In this document: one piece after another, positions 41,979 to 48,643 of the stretch
How the letters are laid out: each line of letters opens with the position of its first letter
How positions within the stretch are numbered: position 1 is the first letter of the stretch
NCBI GenBank assembly: GCA_963763955.1
Contig: CAVXQP010000010.1
Span: forward strand, 1 to 64,000
Source of the DNA: DASUPK01 sp963763955
GTDB taxonomy: Bacteria > Actinomycetota > Thermoleophilia > Solirubrobacterales > 70-9
Reading direction: 5' to 3'
Length of the DNA: 64,000 bases
Translations under genes and position numbers: made by a program
The notes under the pieces: generated by a model
Databases searched by the model: none
Seen by the model: only the letters and a program-made list of their open reading frames with translations
Told to the model about the DNA's origin: nothing

Positions 41979-42398
41979 CTACTCCCGCAGCCCAGCGGCT
42001 TCGAGAGCCTCGGCGTGGCTCGGGTAGTTCGTCGTTCTAATCGCGCGGCCATCCCGCAGCTCAGTGACCACGCCCCCGTGCCATTCGACGGGGATGCCGC
42101 TCCCCTTGCCGGTCGCACGCTGGTGATAGATGGCGACTACTCGGTCATCGCCCGCGTCGATCACTGCCTCGAACTGAATCGAGTAGTCGTCGAATTCGCC
42201 CGTCCAGGCCCGGATGAACTCGACGTACTCCTGGCGGCCCGTCCAGACCGACTTCCCCTCAAAGGGGTCCTGCAGCACCCACTGCCAATGGTCGGCGAGC
42301 AGGCCGGTGTCAAAGATGGCTCCGGGATCATCGTCCTCCACCCCCCGCTGAATCGCTTCGGCGAACTGACGCGCAACCTCGACGTTCTCCTCCGACAT
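41979..42398 (-). CDS. SnoaL-like protein 2, 139 aa
   Basis: MSEENVEVARQFAEAIQRGV, HWQWVLQDPFEGKSVWTGRQ, EYVEFIRAWTGEFDDYSIQF, VIDAGDDRVVAIYHQRATGK, TTNYPSHAEALEAAGLRE. Same family and length as its neighbours, but sequence identity is mostly confined to the first five residues, the mid-domain VIDAGDxVVA strand and the tail. The leader is ACTGCGTGGGCGATG, with a small hairpin 30 bases upstream of the ATG. Confidence 0.8.
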   Translation of the reverse strand: MSEENVEVARQFAEAIQRGVEDDDPGAIFDTGLLADHWQWVLQDPFEGKSVWTGRQEYVEFIRAWTGEFDDYSIQFEAVIDAGDDRVVAIYHQRATGKGSGIPVEWHGGVVTELRDGRAIRTTNYPSHAEALEAAGLRE

Positions 42399-42428
42399 CG
42401 CCCACGCAGTATCTCGCGGAAGGGTGCT

Positions 42429-42443
42429 GCTTTTGTCCAAAGC
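42429..42443 (-). repeat. short leader hairpin of SnoaL gene 2
   Basis: On the minus strand GCTTT-GGACA-AAAGC: a 5-bp stem, 30 bases before the ATG at 42398. It corresponds to the GCTTTGGAC part of the module between the other SnoaL genes. Confidence 0.55.
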
Positions 42444-42444
42444 G

Positions 42445-42840
42445 CTACTGCGACAGCCCGGCGGCTTCGAGGGCCTGCTCTCTGCTGCCGTAATAGTCGA
42501 GGCGCACGCATTTGCCGTCTCGCAGCGTCCACACCGCAGCGTCGACACGTTCCACATCGACGCCACTCTGGCGTCCCCTGGCGTGAACGCGGAGAACCGC
42601 GACGACGCGCTCACCGGCCTCAATGAACTCCTCCGGATCCCAACGCCAGCTTTCCCAACTGCTCTCCCAATCGGCCTGCCAACGAGCCAGTCCTTCGAAC
42701 CCCCGGTACTCACCGGAGTCCGGTATGTCGTGGTCGTAGATCTCGATCTCCGGGTCGCAAGCTGCAAGAGCAGATTCCAGGTCCCCGCGTAAGTACGCGT
42801 CATATGAACGGCGCACTATCTCCACGTTCTCCTTCGACAT
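42445..42840 (-). CDS. SnoaL-like protein 3, 131 aa
   Basis: MSKENVEIVRRSYDAYLRGD, LAACDPEIEIYDHDIPDSGE, YRGFEGLARWQADWESSWES, FIEAGERVVAVLRVHARGRQ, YYGSREQALEAAGLSQ. SnoaL-like NTF2 fold; Asp/His-bearing YDHDIP could lie near a pocket, but activity is unknown. The leader is ACTGCGCGGGCGATG, with the GCATGG hairpin ending 29 bases upstream of the ATG. It is third in a head-to-tail array of the same strand. Confidence 0.8.
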   Translation of the reverse strand: MSKENVEIVRRSYDAYLRGDLESALAACDPEIEIYDHDIPDSGEYRGFEGLARWQADWESSWESWRWDPEEFIEAGERVVAVLRVHARGRQSGVDVERVDAAVWTLRDGKCVRLDYYGSREQALEAAGLSQ

Positions 42841-42869
42841 CGCCCGCGCAGTATCTCGCGCCCGAGTGT

Positions 42870-42887
42870 CGCTTTCCATGCAAAGCG
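42870..42887 (-). repeat. GCATGG-loop hairpin repeat, copy B
   Basis: On the minus strand CGCTTT-GCATGG-AAAGCG: the loop is identical to copies A and C, while the outer stem base pairs differ but still pair. Same position relative to the SnoaL start as in copy C. Confidence 0.7.
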
Positions 42888-42906
42888 GCGGTTCTCGTCC
42901 AAAGCA

Positions 42907-43133
42907 CTACTCCGACATCCCGGCGGCTTCGAGGGCCTCGGCCTCGGTTGCGCAGTTGCGCGACCAGACGCATTTCCCGCAAGGATTTCCCGTAGCGCCC
43001 TCTCGCTTATGCCCGCCACCTCCGCGACTGGCGCTCGTGGCAAGTTGCGGAGCACTGGGACAACCTGCCGGCCAAAGTCTTCTGAGTCCAGGTACACCTG
43101 CTGAACCTCATTGGCCCAAACCAGGACTCCCAC
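42907..43133 (-). pseudogene. HTH-like relic fused to a SnoaL 3' tail
   Basis: The frame from 43133 reads VLVWANEVQQVYLDSEDFGR, VPVLRNLPRAPVAEVAGISE then RALREILAG, resembling a helix-turn-helix from a larger protein. Directly after, in the neighbouring frame, it becomes CATEAEALEAAGMSE with TAG 42907-42909, the SnoaL tail. The join of two unrelated pieces at the conserved tail suggests recombination within the repeat module. Confidence 0.45.
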
Positions 43134-43167
43134 ACGAATGGGTGGGGCTGGCTGGACGCCCCGTCGG

Positions 43168-44109
43168 CTACTTCTTGATCAGCTTGACGCCCTCAGATTG
43201 CGCATTCGAGCTGCCACCTGTCGGCGTATAGGTCACCTTCACCTTGACCTTCGCCCTAGCGGTCTTTTCGAGCTTCTTCTTCGCTTTACCTTTGGCTTCG
43301 ATCAAGAGCTTCACCGTGCCCGCCGCAGTCACTGTCTTGCTCGCACTCGCGCCGCGTCCGAGCGGCCGCGGCTTCACGTTGTTGCCGGTCACTGACAGCG
43401 TTCCCGGCCCGGGGACGTTGACCGACAGTGTCGCGGTGCCCATGTGCTTGTTGAGTTTGACGCCGCCGAAGCTGAACTGGTTCGAAGGCTCCGTCGCCGG
43501 GGGCGGCGCGTACGGCGCGGTTGTGCCATCGATCCGGAAGATCAAGTCGTGCCCGATTGCGCCGAGACAGGTGGTTGGCTGCCAATCCGTGCAAGCACCT
43601 CCCGTGAAGAAGCCGCCGGGGTTGCGAACCGCTGCATGATTGCCAGATTGGATCGTCCTCTCCATCCAAGCCCACACGCTGCCAGTCATCGTCGCCGCGG
43701 CGTCCTGAACCGAAAGCCAATAGGTACCGGGGATCAGTGGCGGCGAATTGGTCGGGATTACGAAGTTGGGCGACCCTGTTGTGGCGACGTTCGTCTGGCG
43801 GAACACCTCGGCCCCGGGCAGAGCGCTGGCGTTGTTGTAAATGAAGAGATTTACGTTCGTCGAGGGCGTGCCGTCGATTCCACCGTTTACGGCGACTTGA
43901 GATATCTGCCAGGACTGACCCGCCGGGACCGTGAAGTCATCAGCAGCCTGAGTGTCGGCGGTGGGGGCGTCCGTATAGACGTCGGATTTGATCCCGGCGA
44001 GAGTTCCCGAATCTGTCTGGTCGTAGAGCACAGCGGCACTTGCCGCCCCCGGGCCAAAAGCCAGCGCCGCACCGGCCAACCCGAGCGCCCGAATCCGCCT
44101 CAACGCCAT
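43168..44109 (-). CDS. secreted hypothetical protein with C-terminal Lys-rich domain, 313 aa
   Basis: The signal peptide MALRRIRALGLAGAALAFGP then GAASAAVLYDQTD is followed by a beta-sandwich-like domain with DDFTVPAGQSWQISQVAVNG, NVNLFIYNNASALPGAEVFR, IPGTYWLSVQDAAATM, GHDLIFRIDGT, a pattern typical of extracellular adhesin-like domains. The C-terminal domain FGGVKLNKHMGTATLSVNVP, GPGTLSVTGNNVKPR...VTYTPTGGSSNAQS recurs in many Thermoleophilia secreted proteins. The ATG at 44109 is preferred to the one 15 codons upstream because it starts a good signal peptide. Function unknown. Confidence 0.75.
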   Translation of the reverse strand: MALRRIRALGLAGAALAFGPGAASAAVLYDQTDSGTLAGIKSDVYTDAPTADTQAADDFTVPAGQSWQISQVAVNGGIDGTPSTNVNLFIYNNASALPGAEVFRQTNVATTGSPNFVIPTNSPPLIPGTYWLSVQDAAATMTGSVWAWMERTIQSGNHAAVRNPGGFFTGGACTDWQPTTCLGAIGHDLIFRIDGTTAPYAPPPATEPSNQFSFGGVKLNKHMGTATLSVNVPGPGTLSVTGNNVKPRPLGRGASASKTVTAAGTVKLLIEAKGKAKKKLEKTARAKVKVKVTYTPTGGSSNAQSEGVKLIKK

Positions 44110-44240
44110 CCGAATCCTTTCGAAACCTGGTTCTCCGCCCCGACAGCGTCGCATGGCGAGCTTAGGGTAGGGATTTCCAGCCGCAAGCCCACTCGTGGAT
44201 TTTCCCGTCCGGCACTATCTTGGGCGGCGTCCGCATGGAT

Positions 44241-44465
44241 TCAGGAGGCCGGTGTGGCGGTGCCGTCGACGGAGCACGTGCCCGCCGCCCCGTCGACGAG
44301 CTCGGTGATCGTGAAGCTCATCACGCGGCCCTGACTCGTGTAGACGGCCGTCGCGATCACCCGGAAGTACCCCGGTGGGTCGGCAGAGGGTCCGCTCAGG
44401 TCGGTTGGTGCGCCACCGAATCGCGGGCCGAGCAACTTGCAGCCTTCGTCCACGAAAGGCAGCAC
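44241..44465 (-). CDS. small hypothetical protein, 74 aa
   Basis: GTG-started frame: LPFVDEGCKLLGPRFGGAPT, YFRVIATAVYTSQGRVMSFT, ELVDGAAGTCSVDGTATPAS. It looks like part of a beta-rich domain with two cysteines and no signal peptide, so it may be the 3' remnant of a secreted protein gene. Weakly supported. Confidence 0.35.
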   Translation of the reverse strand: MLPFVDEGCKLLGPRFGGAPTDLSGPSADPPGYFRVIATAVYTSQGRVMSFTITELVDGAAGTCSVDGTATPAS

Positions 44466-44753
44466 TAAGTCGCTGCTGTCGCATCCCCCCCAAAGCTGAG
44501 AGGCCGCCCACGCCTAGCTGACGCTCTCAAACTTATTTCAAATTGTCGGAATAGCTGGGCATTAGGACCGGAAGTTCCGTGCGCGCTATCCCCAATCCCC
44601 TTCAACTGCTGGGGGGGTATAGGGGACGCCCGAACCCGGACAAAATCAGGAATTGCGGCGAATTACTCCAGCTCCGCAAACGAGATATGCGTGAAAGCGC
44701 TATCGGAACGCAGATAGCGCGCTATCGAGGCCGAATTCGTTCCCAAAGCGACT
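44466..44753. other. non-coding accessory stretch
   Basis: No gene is supported. It contains a run of seven G, the palindrome cluster at 44,697-44,726 and the leader of the downstream SnoaL gene. AT-richer pieces such as CTCAAACTTATTTCAAATTG stand out from the GC-rich surroundings. Confidence 0.4.
44697..44726. promoter_or_regulatory. palindromic GATAGCGC cluster, operator-like
   Basis: GCGCTATC (44697-44704), then GATAGCGC (44713-44720) overlapping GCGCTATC (44719-44726). The last two make a perfect 14-base palindrome GATAGCGCGCTATC. Another GCGCGCTATC is near 44,582. This suggests a dimeric regulator site upstream of SnoaL gene 4. Confidence 0.45.
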
Positions 44754-44775
44754 ACTGCTTTGCATGGAAAGCAGT
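44754..44775 (+). repeat. GCATGG-loop hairpin repeat, copy C
   Basis: ACTGCTTT-GCATGG-AAAGCAGT: a perfect 8-bp stem. It lies 27 bases before the ATG at 44803. The outermost pair A-T replaces G-C of copy A, a compensatory change. Confidence 0.75.
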
Positions 44776-44802
44776 ACTCCGTCGAGAGATACTGCGTGGG
44801 CG

Positions 44803-45378
44803 ATGTCGCAGGAGGCCCGGCGAAGCAGAGTTCACTTCCCGGAGGGGCCCCCTAGACCGCGCCGCAAGCTGGACGAGCGGATTTGGGCACGGTTCCCCGC
44901 GTTGATGCCCATTTCGACAGCCGCGATCTTGCGTCTGCCGCTGCGGTCGCGGCTGCGGCAGACGCTTGTCAACTATTACATCCGACGCGGTTACGAGATC
45001 GTCAACCGCAGGGACTTCGAGCTCGCCCTCGGCGCGCAGCATCAAGACGTAGTGATCCGCTTTACACCAGATCCTCACGGCCACCTACCTCCGCCAGACA
45101 TGGTTGAAGAGTTTCGCGGCCACGAGGGCTTCCGTCGAGCCTGGGCGGCTTGGCTGGAGGCCTTCGAAGATCTCCGGGTCGAGCCTGAGGAGGTCATTGA
45201 CCTCGGCGGCGACCGCCTGCTTGTCGCAACACGGACGGTCGGTCGCGGAACGGGAAGCGGAGTCGCGGTAGAGCAGCGCGGCTTCACGCTCTACACCTTC
45301 CGCGCGGGGAAGGTGTTCCGGCACGAGTTCTTCACCGACCGAGAGCTGGCCGAGACTGCCGCCGGGCTACGGGAGTAG
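44803..45378 (+). CDS. SnoaL-like protein 4, mosaic N-terminus, 191 aa
   Basis: The leader ACTGCGTGGGCGATGTCGCA and first residues MSQEA match the other SnoaL genes, but the next 45 residues (RRSRVHFPEGPPRPRRKLDE...) are unrelated and basic. The SnoaL domain then starts at LRQTLVNYYIRRGYEIVNRR and includes MVEEFRGHEGFRRAWAAWLE, VIDLGGDRLLVATRTVGRGT, FRAGKVFRHEFFTDRELAET and the tail AAGLRE. It is about 50 residues longer than its relatives. A module swap or insertion between leader and body is the simplest reading; the true start of the domain may be internal. Confidence 0.65.
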   Translation: MSQEARRSRVHFPEGPPRPRRKLDERIWARFPALMPISTAAILRLPLRSRLRQTLVNYYIRRGYEIVNRRDFELALGAQHQDVVIRFTPDPHGHLPPPDMVEEFRGHEGFRRAWAAWLEAFEDLRVEPEEVIDLGGDRLLVATRTVGRGTGSGVAVEQRGFTLYTFRAGKVFRHEFFTDRELAETAAGLRE

Positions 45379-45381
45379 GCG

Positions 45382-45600
45382 ATGTCGGAGGAGAACGTCG
45401 AGGTAGTTAAGGCATGGCTCGACGCGTGGAATCGCAACGACTGGGACGGCATGGAGCAGTGCTTTGCTGCCGACTGTGAGGTCTACGCGCCCGAGGCTGG
45501 AGAGCGGTCCGTTTAAGGCTGGCCTTCCTTCCGCGGCCAGATGGAGTGCCTCAAGGAGGACCACGATCAGGCCCTCGAAGCTGGTGGGTTGTCGGGAATA
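45382..45600 (+). pseudogene. SnoaL-like relic truncated by stop and deletion
   Basis: MSEENVEVVKAWLDAWNRND then WDGMEQCFAADCEVYAPEAG is a normal SnoaL start. TAA follows at 45514-45516, and after it sequence reading QMECLKEDHDQALEAGGLS, that is, the conserved tail. The middle of the domain is missing. The start is coupled to SnoaL gene 4 by the same TAGGCGATGTCGGAGGAG junction seen between genes 1 and 2. It is immediately followed by the IS element. Confidence 0.7.
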
Positions 45601-45612
45601 GCCGCTTTGGAC

Positions 45613-46893
45613 TGCCATGAAGAAGGGCCTCCCGGTGGCACGCTCACAGCGTCCACCGTTCAGCGAGCACCAAGGAGGCCCGCCCACATGTTGCACGCCG
45701 GATTGGATCTCAGCCGAAAGCGCCTCGACGTCTGCCTTTTGGGCGATGACGGGCAGCACCTCGACCAGCTCGCCGTCGCCCCAGACGTCGACTCGCTGAA
45801 GCGCTTCGCCTGTCGGATCTCGGAGACCCATCGCCAGCCCGTCTGCGCGGTGATCGAGTCGATGACCGGCGCCAGGATCGTCCACGACACCCTCGAGCAA
45901 GCCGGCTGGTCGGTCGAGATCGCCGACGCCCAGAAGGTGAAGGGCTTGGCGCCGCTCGCCTGCAAGACCGACCGGATCGACTCCGAGGTCCTCGCGGTGC
46001 TCTCCCAGCGAGAGCTGGTGCCGGCGATCTGGCTGCCGGACCCGGAGGTGCGCGAGGAGCGCGAGCTCGCCCGCTTTCGCCTCCACCTGGTCAAGCACAA
46101 ATCGGCGCTGAAGAACCGGATCCACTCGACCCTGATCAACTTCGGGCGCCCCTGCCCGGTCACAGATCTCTTTGGAGTCGAGGGCAGGGCGCTCCTCGGG
46201 CGGCTCGAGCTCCCGGAGCCCTGGCGAGGCAACGTCGCCGCCTCGCTTTCCCTGATCGACGAGCTCGAGGGCCAGATCACAGAGGCGAACACCCGGCTCA
46301 GGGAGGGCCACGCCGAGCACCCCTACATCCCGCTGCTGATGAGCGCCCCGGGGATCGGCTGGGTGCTCGCCTTCACGATCGCCGCCGAGATCGGCGAGAT
46401 CTCCCGCTTCGCCTCCCCCGCCAAGCTGACCGGCTACACCGGCCTTTGCCCGAGGGTGGTGCAGTCGGGCGAGTCCGACCGCCGCGGCCCGCTCTCAAAG
46501 CACGGGCCCACCTACCTGCGCTGGGCGCTGATCGAGGCGACCATGCACGCGCTCAAGCACCCGGCCTACTCAGAGCGCTACCAGCGCACCAAGCGCCGGC
46601 TGGGAAAGCAGCGCGGCGCCAAGGTCGCCCAGGTCGAGATCGCCCGCCGACTCGCCCACGCGATCTGGCACATGCTCACCCGCAACGAGGAGTTCGCTCC
46701 CAGAGGCGCCGCTTTTCGTCTGGCGGCCTGACCGCCCTTTTGGACTTGCGCCCGAGAGCGAAGCATCCGATTTCGCCTGATCCTCCCGACGAGGAGGCCA
46801 TAGAGACATGAGCGCCGCTCCCAACCCCCGAACGACGAGAGGACCCTGACCCGACTACCGACCGCTACTTGACAATCGGCCCTTCTTCATAGA
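45613..46893 (+). mobile_element. IS110 family element, IS1111-like, about 1.28 kb
   Basis: One transposase gene flanked by 13-base exact inverted repeats ATGAAGAAGGGCC (45617-45629) and GGCCCTTCTTCAT (46878-46890). Subterminal inverted repeats are a feature of the IS1111 branch. Left of it stands CCGCTTTGGAC and right of it GACGAGAAGCGGCGCTTTGC. Joined, these rebuild the SnoaL linker module (GCTTTGGACGAGAA..GCTTTGCATGG) of 42,870-42,905, so the insertion target was that hairpin module. About 145 non-coding bases follow the transposase gene, where IS1111-type elements are expected to encode their guide RNA. Confidence 0.8.
45688..46731 (+). CDS. IS110 family transposase, 347 aa
   Basis: N-terminal RuvC-like DEDD domain: MLHAGLDLSRKRLDVCLLGD (first Asp), VCAVIESMTGARIVHDTLEQ (Glu), KTDRIDSEVLAVLSQRELVP (Asp pair D-x-x-D/DS). 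A helical linker (RLHLVKHKSALKNRIHSTLI) and the C-terminal Transposase_20 domain follow, with LLMSAPGIGWVLAFTIAAEI, FASPAKLTGYTGLCPRVVQS and the catalytic Ser region GPLSKHGPTYLRWALIEATM. Full length and intact, so possibly active. The ATG is preceded by AAGGAGG. The frame is open upstream into the SnoaL relic by chance. Confidence 0.92.
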   Translation: MLHAGLDLSRKRLDVCLLGDDGQHLDQLAVAPDVDSLKRFACRISETHRQPVCAVIESMTGARIVHDTLEQAGWSVEIADAQKVKGLAPLACKTDRIDSEVLAVLSQRELVPAIWLPDPEVREERELARFRLHLVKHKSALKNRIHSTLINFGRPCPVTDLFGVEGRALLGRLELPEPWRGNVAASLSLIDELEGQITEANTRLREGHAEHPYIPLLMSAPGIGWVLAFTIAAEIGEISRFASPAKLTGYTGLCPRVVQSGESDRRGPLSKHGPTYLRWALIEATMHALKHPAYSERYQRTKRRLGKQRGAKVAQVEIARRLAHAIWHMLTRNEEFAPRGAAFRLAA

Positions 46894-46904
46894 GACGAGA
46901 AGCG

Positions 46905-46927
46905 GCGCTTTGCATGGAGAGGAGCGC
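46905..46927 (+). repeat. GCATGG-loop hairpin repeat, degenerate copy D
   Basis: GCGCTTTGCATGGAGAGGAG then CGC: the left arm and loop are intact and the right arm has changed, so only the outer GCGC can pair. It is separated from its left neighbour module by the IS element. Confidence 0.6.
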
Positions 46928-47161
46928 TTCTTGGTCGACGAGGTCGAGGACATCGTCGCCGCCTGCCCCCGTCGCACTGCGAAGCGCTGCGAGTTCCTCG
47001 TGGGCATCCCCTAGACCGACTGCACATCATAGAAGTCGAACGCCGCGGGATCCGCACCCACTCGACCCCTCAACCTCGCCTAATAGCACCGGCCAAAGTT
47101 CCCGCCTTCCACGCAGAGGAGGCGTGGGTATCCCGTCGCTGATTGCGACTCCCTTCGCGTG

Positions 47162-47181
47162 TCGCCGGCACTGGCCGGCGA
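47162..47181 (-). terminator. possible terminator hairpin downstream of the beta-helix gene
   Basis: TCGCCGGC-ACTG-GCCGGCGA: a perfect 8-bp GC-rich stem with a four-base loop, about 100 bases past the stop of the minus-strand gene. No T-run is evident, as is common in GC-rich actinobacteria. Confidence 0.4.
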
Positions 47182-47279
47182 TCTCGAGCGATGTCGCTCA
47201 CTTCCCTTCCTCGCGCAAAGGGGAAGTGCTCGCGCCCAGACCTTCGTTGACCGCCTTGGAGATGAGGCGGATCCGCGTA

Positions 47280-48296
47280 CTAGGGCAGCCGGACCCGCGG
47301 TCCGTAGCCTTCCGCCGCCGCATCCTGGACGAGGTTGTAGTCGTGGTGCGCGTAGTCGACGAATCCCGGTTCGCCGAAACCGTTGCCTCCGGACTGGGCG
47401 TAGTTGCCGCCGCCGAATGGGGCGGGCACGCTCCAGAACCAGTTGCGGCCCGCCGAGTCCCCGGCGGCGTTGTTGCAGCAGGTGAGCACCCCGCGCGGCG
47501 TGGACACGCAGATGTTGTCGTCGAACGTGTTGCCGCCGCCGCTGCTCGCAAAGATCGCGCAGGCCTCCTGCTGTTGGTCGACGACGTTGTGGTCGAAGTG
47601 CAGGTCGGAGGAGTAGGGGTAGAACTGCAGGCCGTAGCCGACGTTGTCCCACAGCCAGTTGTCGGTCACCTGGCCCGAGGCGTTGACCGCGTAGAAGGCG
47701 TGGTCGGCCCCGGTCCCGCCGGGGTAGCTGCCCACGCCGTGGATCTTGTTCCGCGCGATCAGGACGTTCTGGACATGCGCACCCGGCCTGCCCAGGATCC
47801 AGCCTTCCCAGTCGTGTCCGTTGGTCAGCTCCCCGTCGACGAAAACGAAGTCATCAGCGTAGACCTGCATCCCCTGGCTGGTCCCACCGGCGAAGCCGGG
47901 GTTGCTGCACCCGCCTGGGTTGGGGGTGTACCCCCGGCAGTTGTTGAAGGAGACGCCGTGCCACTCCTCGCCGGCGCCGTAGGCCTCGATCCAACCCCAG
48001 ACCCTGGCCTGGTAGCGGTGCAGCGCGTACACCTTCACCCCGGCGGTGTGCTGGGTCCGATGGAGCCCGTAGTCCCCGTCACCCAGGCAGACGACCGCGC
48101 CCCGGTACGCGTCGCCGTTCTCGTACGGCCCGAGGTCGGCGCCAGAGTGGAGCGTCACGTCGCAGGTAGGGTGCGCGGTCCGCGTGATCGGCGACCGCGG
48201 CGGGGCCTGCTCCTCTCCGGTCCGCAGCTGTGTGGCGACGCCCAGCCCCAGTGCCGCGGCGGCGATGGCGATGGCGATGGCGGTCCGACGCCTCAT
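47280..48296 (-). CDS. secreted parallel beta-helix protein, 338 aa
   Basis: The signal peptide MRRRTAIAIAIAAAALGLGV leads to THPTCDVTLHSGADLG-type sequence. Next is a right-handed beta-helix with coils such as GTSQGMQVYADDFVFVDGEL, VQNVLIARNKIHGVG, VTDNWLWDNVGYGLQFYPYS, DLHFDHNVVDQQQEACAIFA, GGGNTFDDNICVSTPRGVLT. Pectate-lyase-like folds of this type bind or cleave polysaccharides; the catalytic residues of a lyase cannot be assigned. It is the first gene beside the polysaccharide locus. The long frame upstream belongs to a relic, so the start is set at the ATG of the signal peptide. Confidence 0.75.
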   Translation of the reverse strand: MRRRTAIAIAIAAAALGLGVATQLRTGEEQAPPRSPITRTAHPTCDVTLHSGADLGPYENGDAYRGAVVCLGDGDYGLHRTQHTAGVKVYALHRYQARVWGWIEAYGAGEEWHGVSFNNCRGYTPNPGGCSNPGFAGGTSQGMQVYADDFVFVDGELTNGHDWEGWILGRPGAHVQNVLIARNKIHGVGSYPGGTGADHAFYAVNASGQVTDNWLWDNVGYGLQFYPYSSDLHFDHNVVDQQQEACAIFASSGGGNTFDDNICVSTPRGVLTCCNNAAGDSAGRNWFWSVPAPFGGGNYAQSGGNGFGEPGFVDYAHHDYNLVQDAAAEGYGPRVRLP

Positions 48297-48560
48297 CCGT
48301 AGACCCGAGATTGAGCGACGAAACCGTGACACCTTCCCTGCCGAGCTCACGTACAGAACCCCTTCAGCGTCGCCCGTTCCCCCGGATAGCTGGTTAGTGT
48401 GAACATTCGGCGTGCGAATCGCTGTCTCATCAGCTGTGTAGGTGCCGCCCGAGGTCAGCCGGTTTGACCCGCGGAGAGTCCGTCGACCAGACGAGTCGCC
48501 GTCCGGTAGGGAGCCGAGGGTGGCGGCCGCGCTATCCGCTCGGAGCCGGGCGTCGCCCAC
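48297..48560 (-). pseudogene. relic of another beta-helix protein gene
   Basis: The minus strand reads LTSGGTYTADETAIRTPNV, then in the next frame TLTSYPGERATLKG, then (another shift) GVTVSSLNLGST. This parallels FRAGTFSGSISVRVPNVTLT then SYPGERATLVGYFAVPSQG of the intact paralogue at 48,644-49,858. A fragment of a third paralogue therefore lies in front of the 47,280 gene. Confidence 0.6.
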
Positions 48561-48643
48561 AACAGCTACCCGAGAGGTTCTTCGAGCTCGGCCTGGCCTC
48601 GGTATCGCTCGACGGACCAGGCGGAGGGCGAATCGGGTCTGAC
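48561..48643. other. short spacer
   Basis: No gene or clear signal is seen. It separates the beta-helix relic from the 3' end of the 404-aa beta-helix gene. Confidence 0.3.

Larger units (their letters stand above)
46894..47279. other. relic region after the IS element
   Basis: It contains the right part of the hairpin module (next entry), then a short frame reading FLVDEVEDIVAACPRRTAKR then CEFLVGIP and a stop, which looks like the 3' scrap of a gene. No intact gene is supported. A terminator-like hairpin is at 47,162-47,181. Confidence 0.45.

Noticed and set aside
33187..46927. True integron with attC sites
   Set aside because: The hairpins are only 18-22 bases, lack the R/L box layout of attC, and no integron integrase is present. 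The cassette comparison is only an analogy.
46914..48302. 462-codon plus-strand open frame opposite the beta-helix gene
   Set aside because: Low-complexity Val/Ala/Arg/Pro product with no motif. The minus strand encodes a signal peptide and beta-helix coils.
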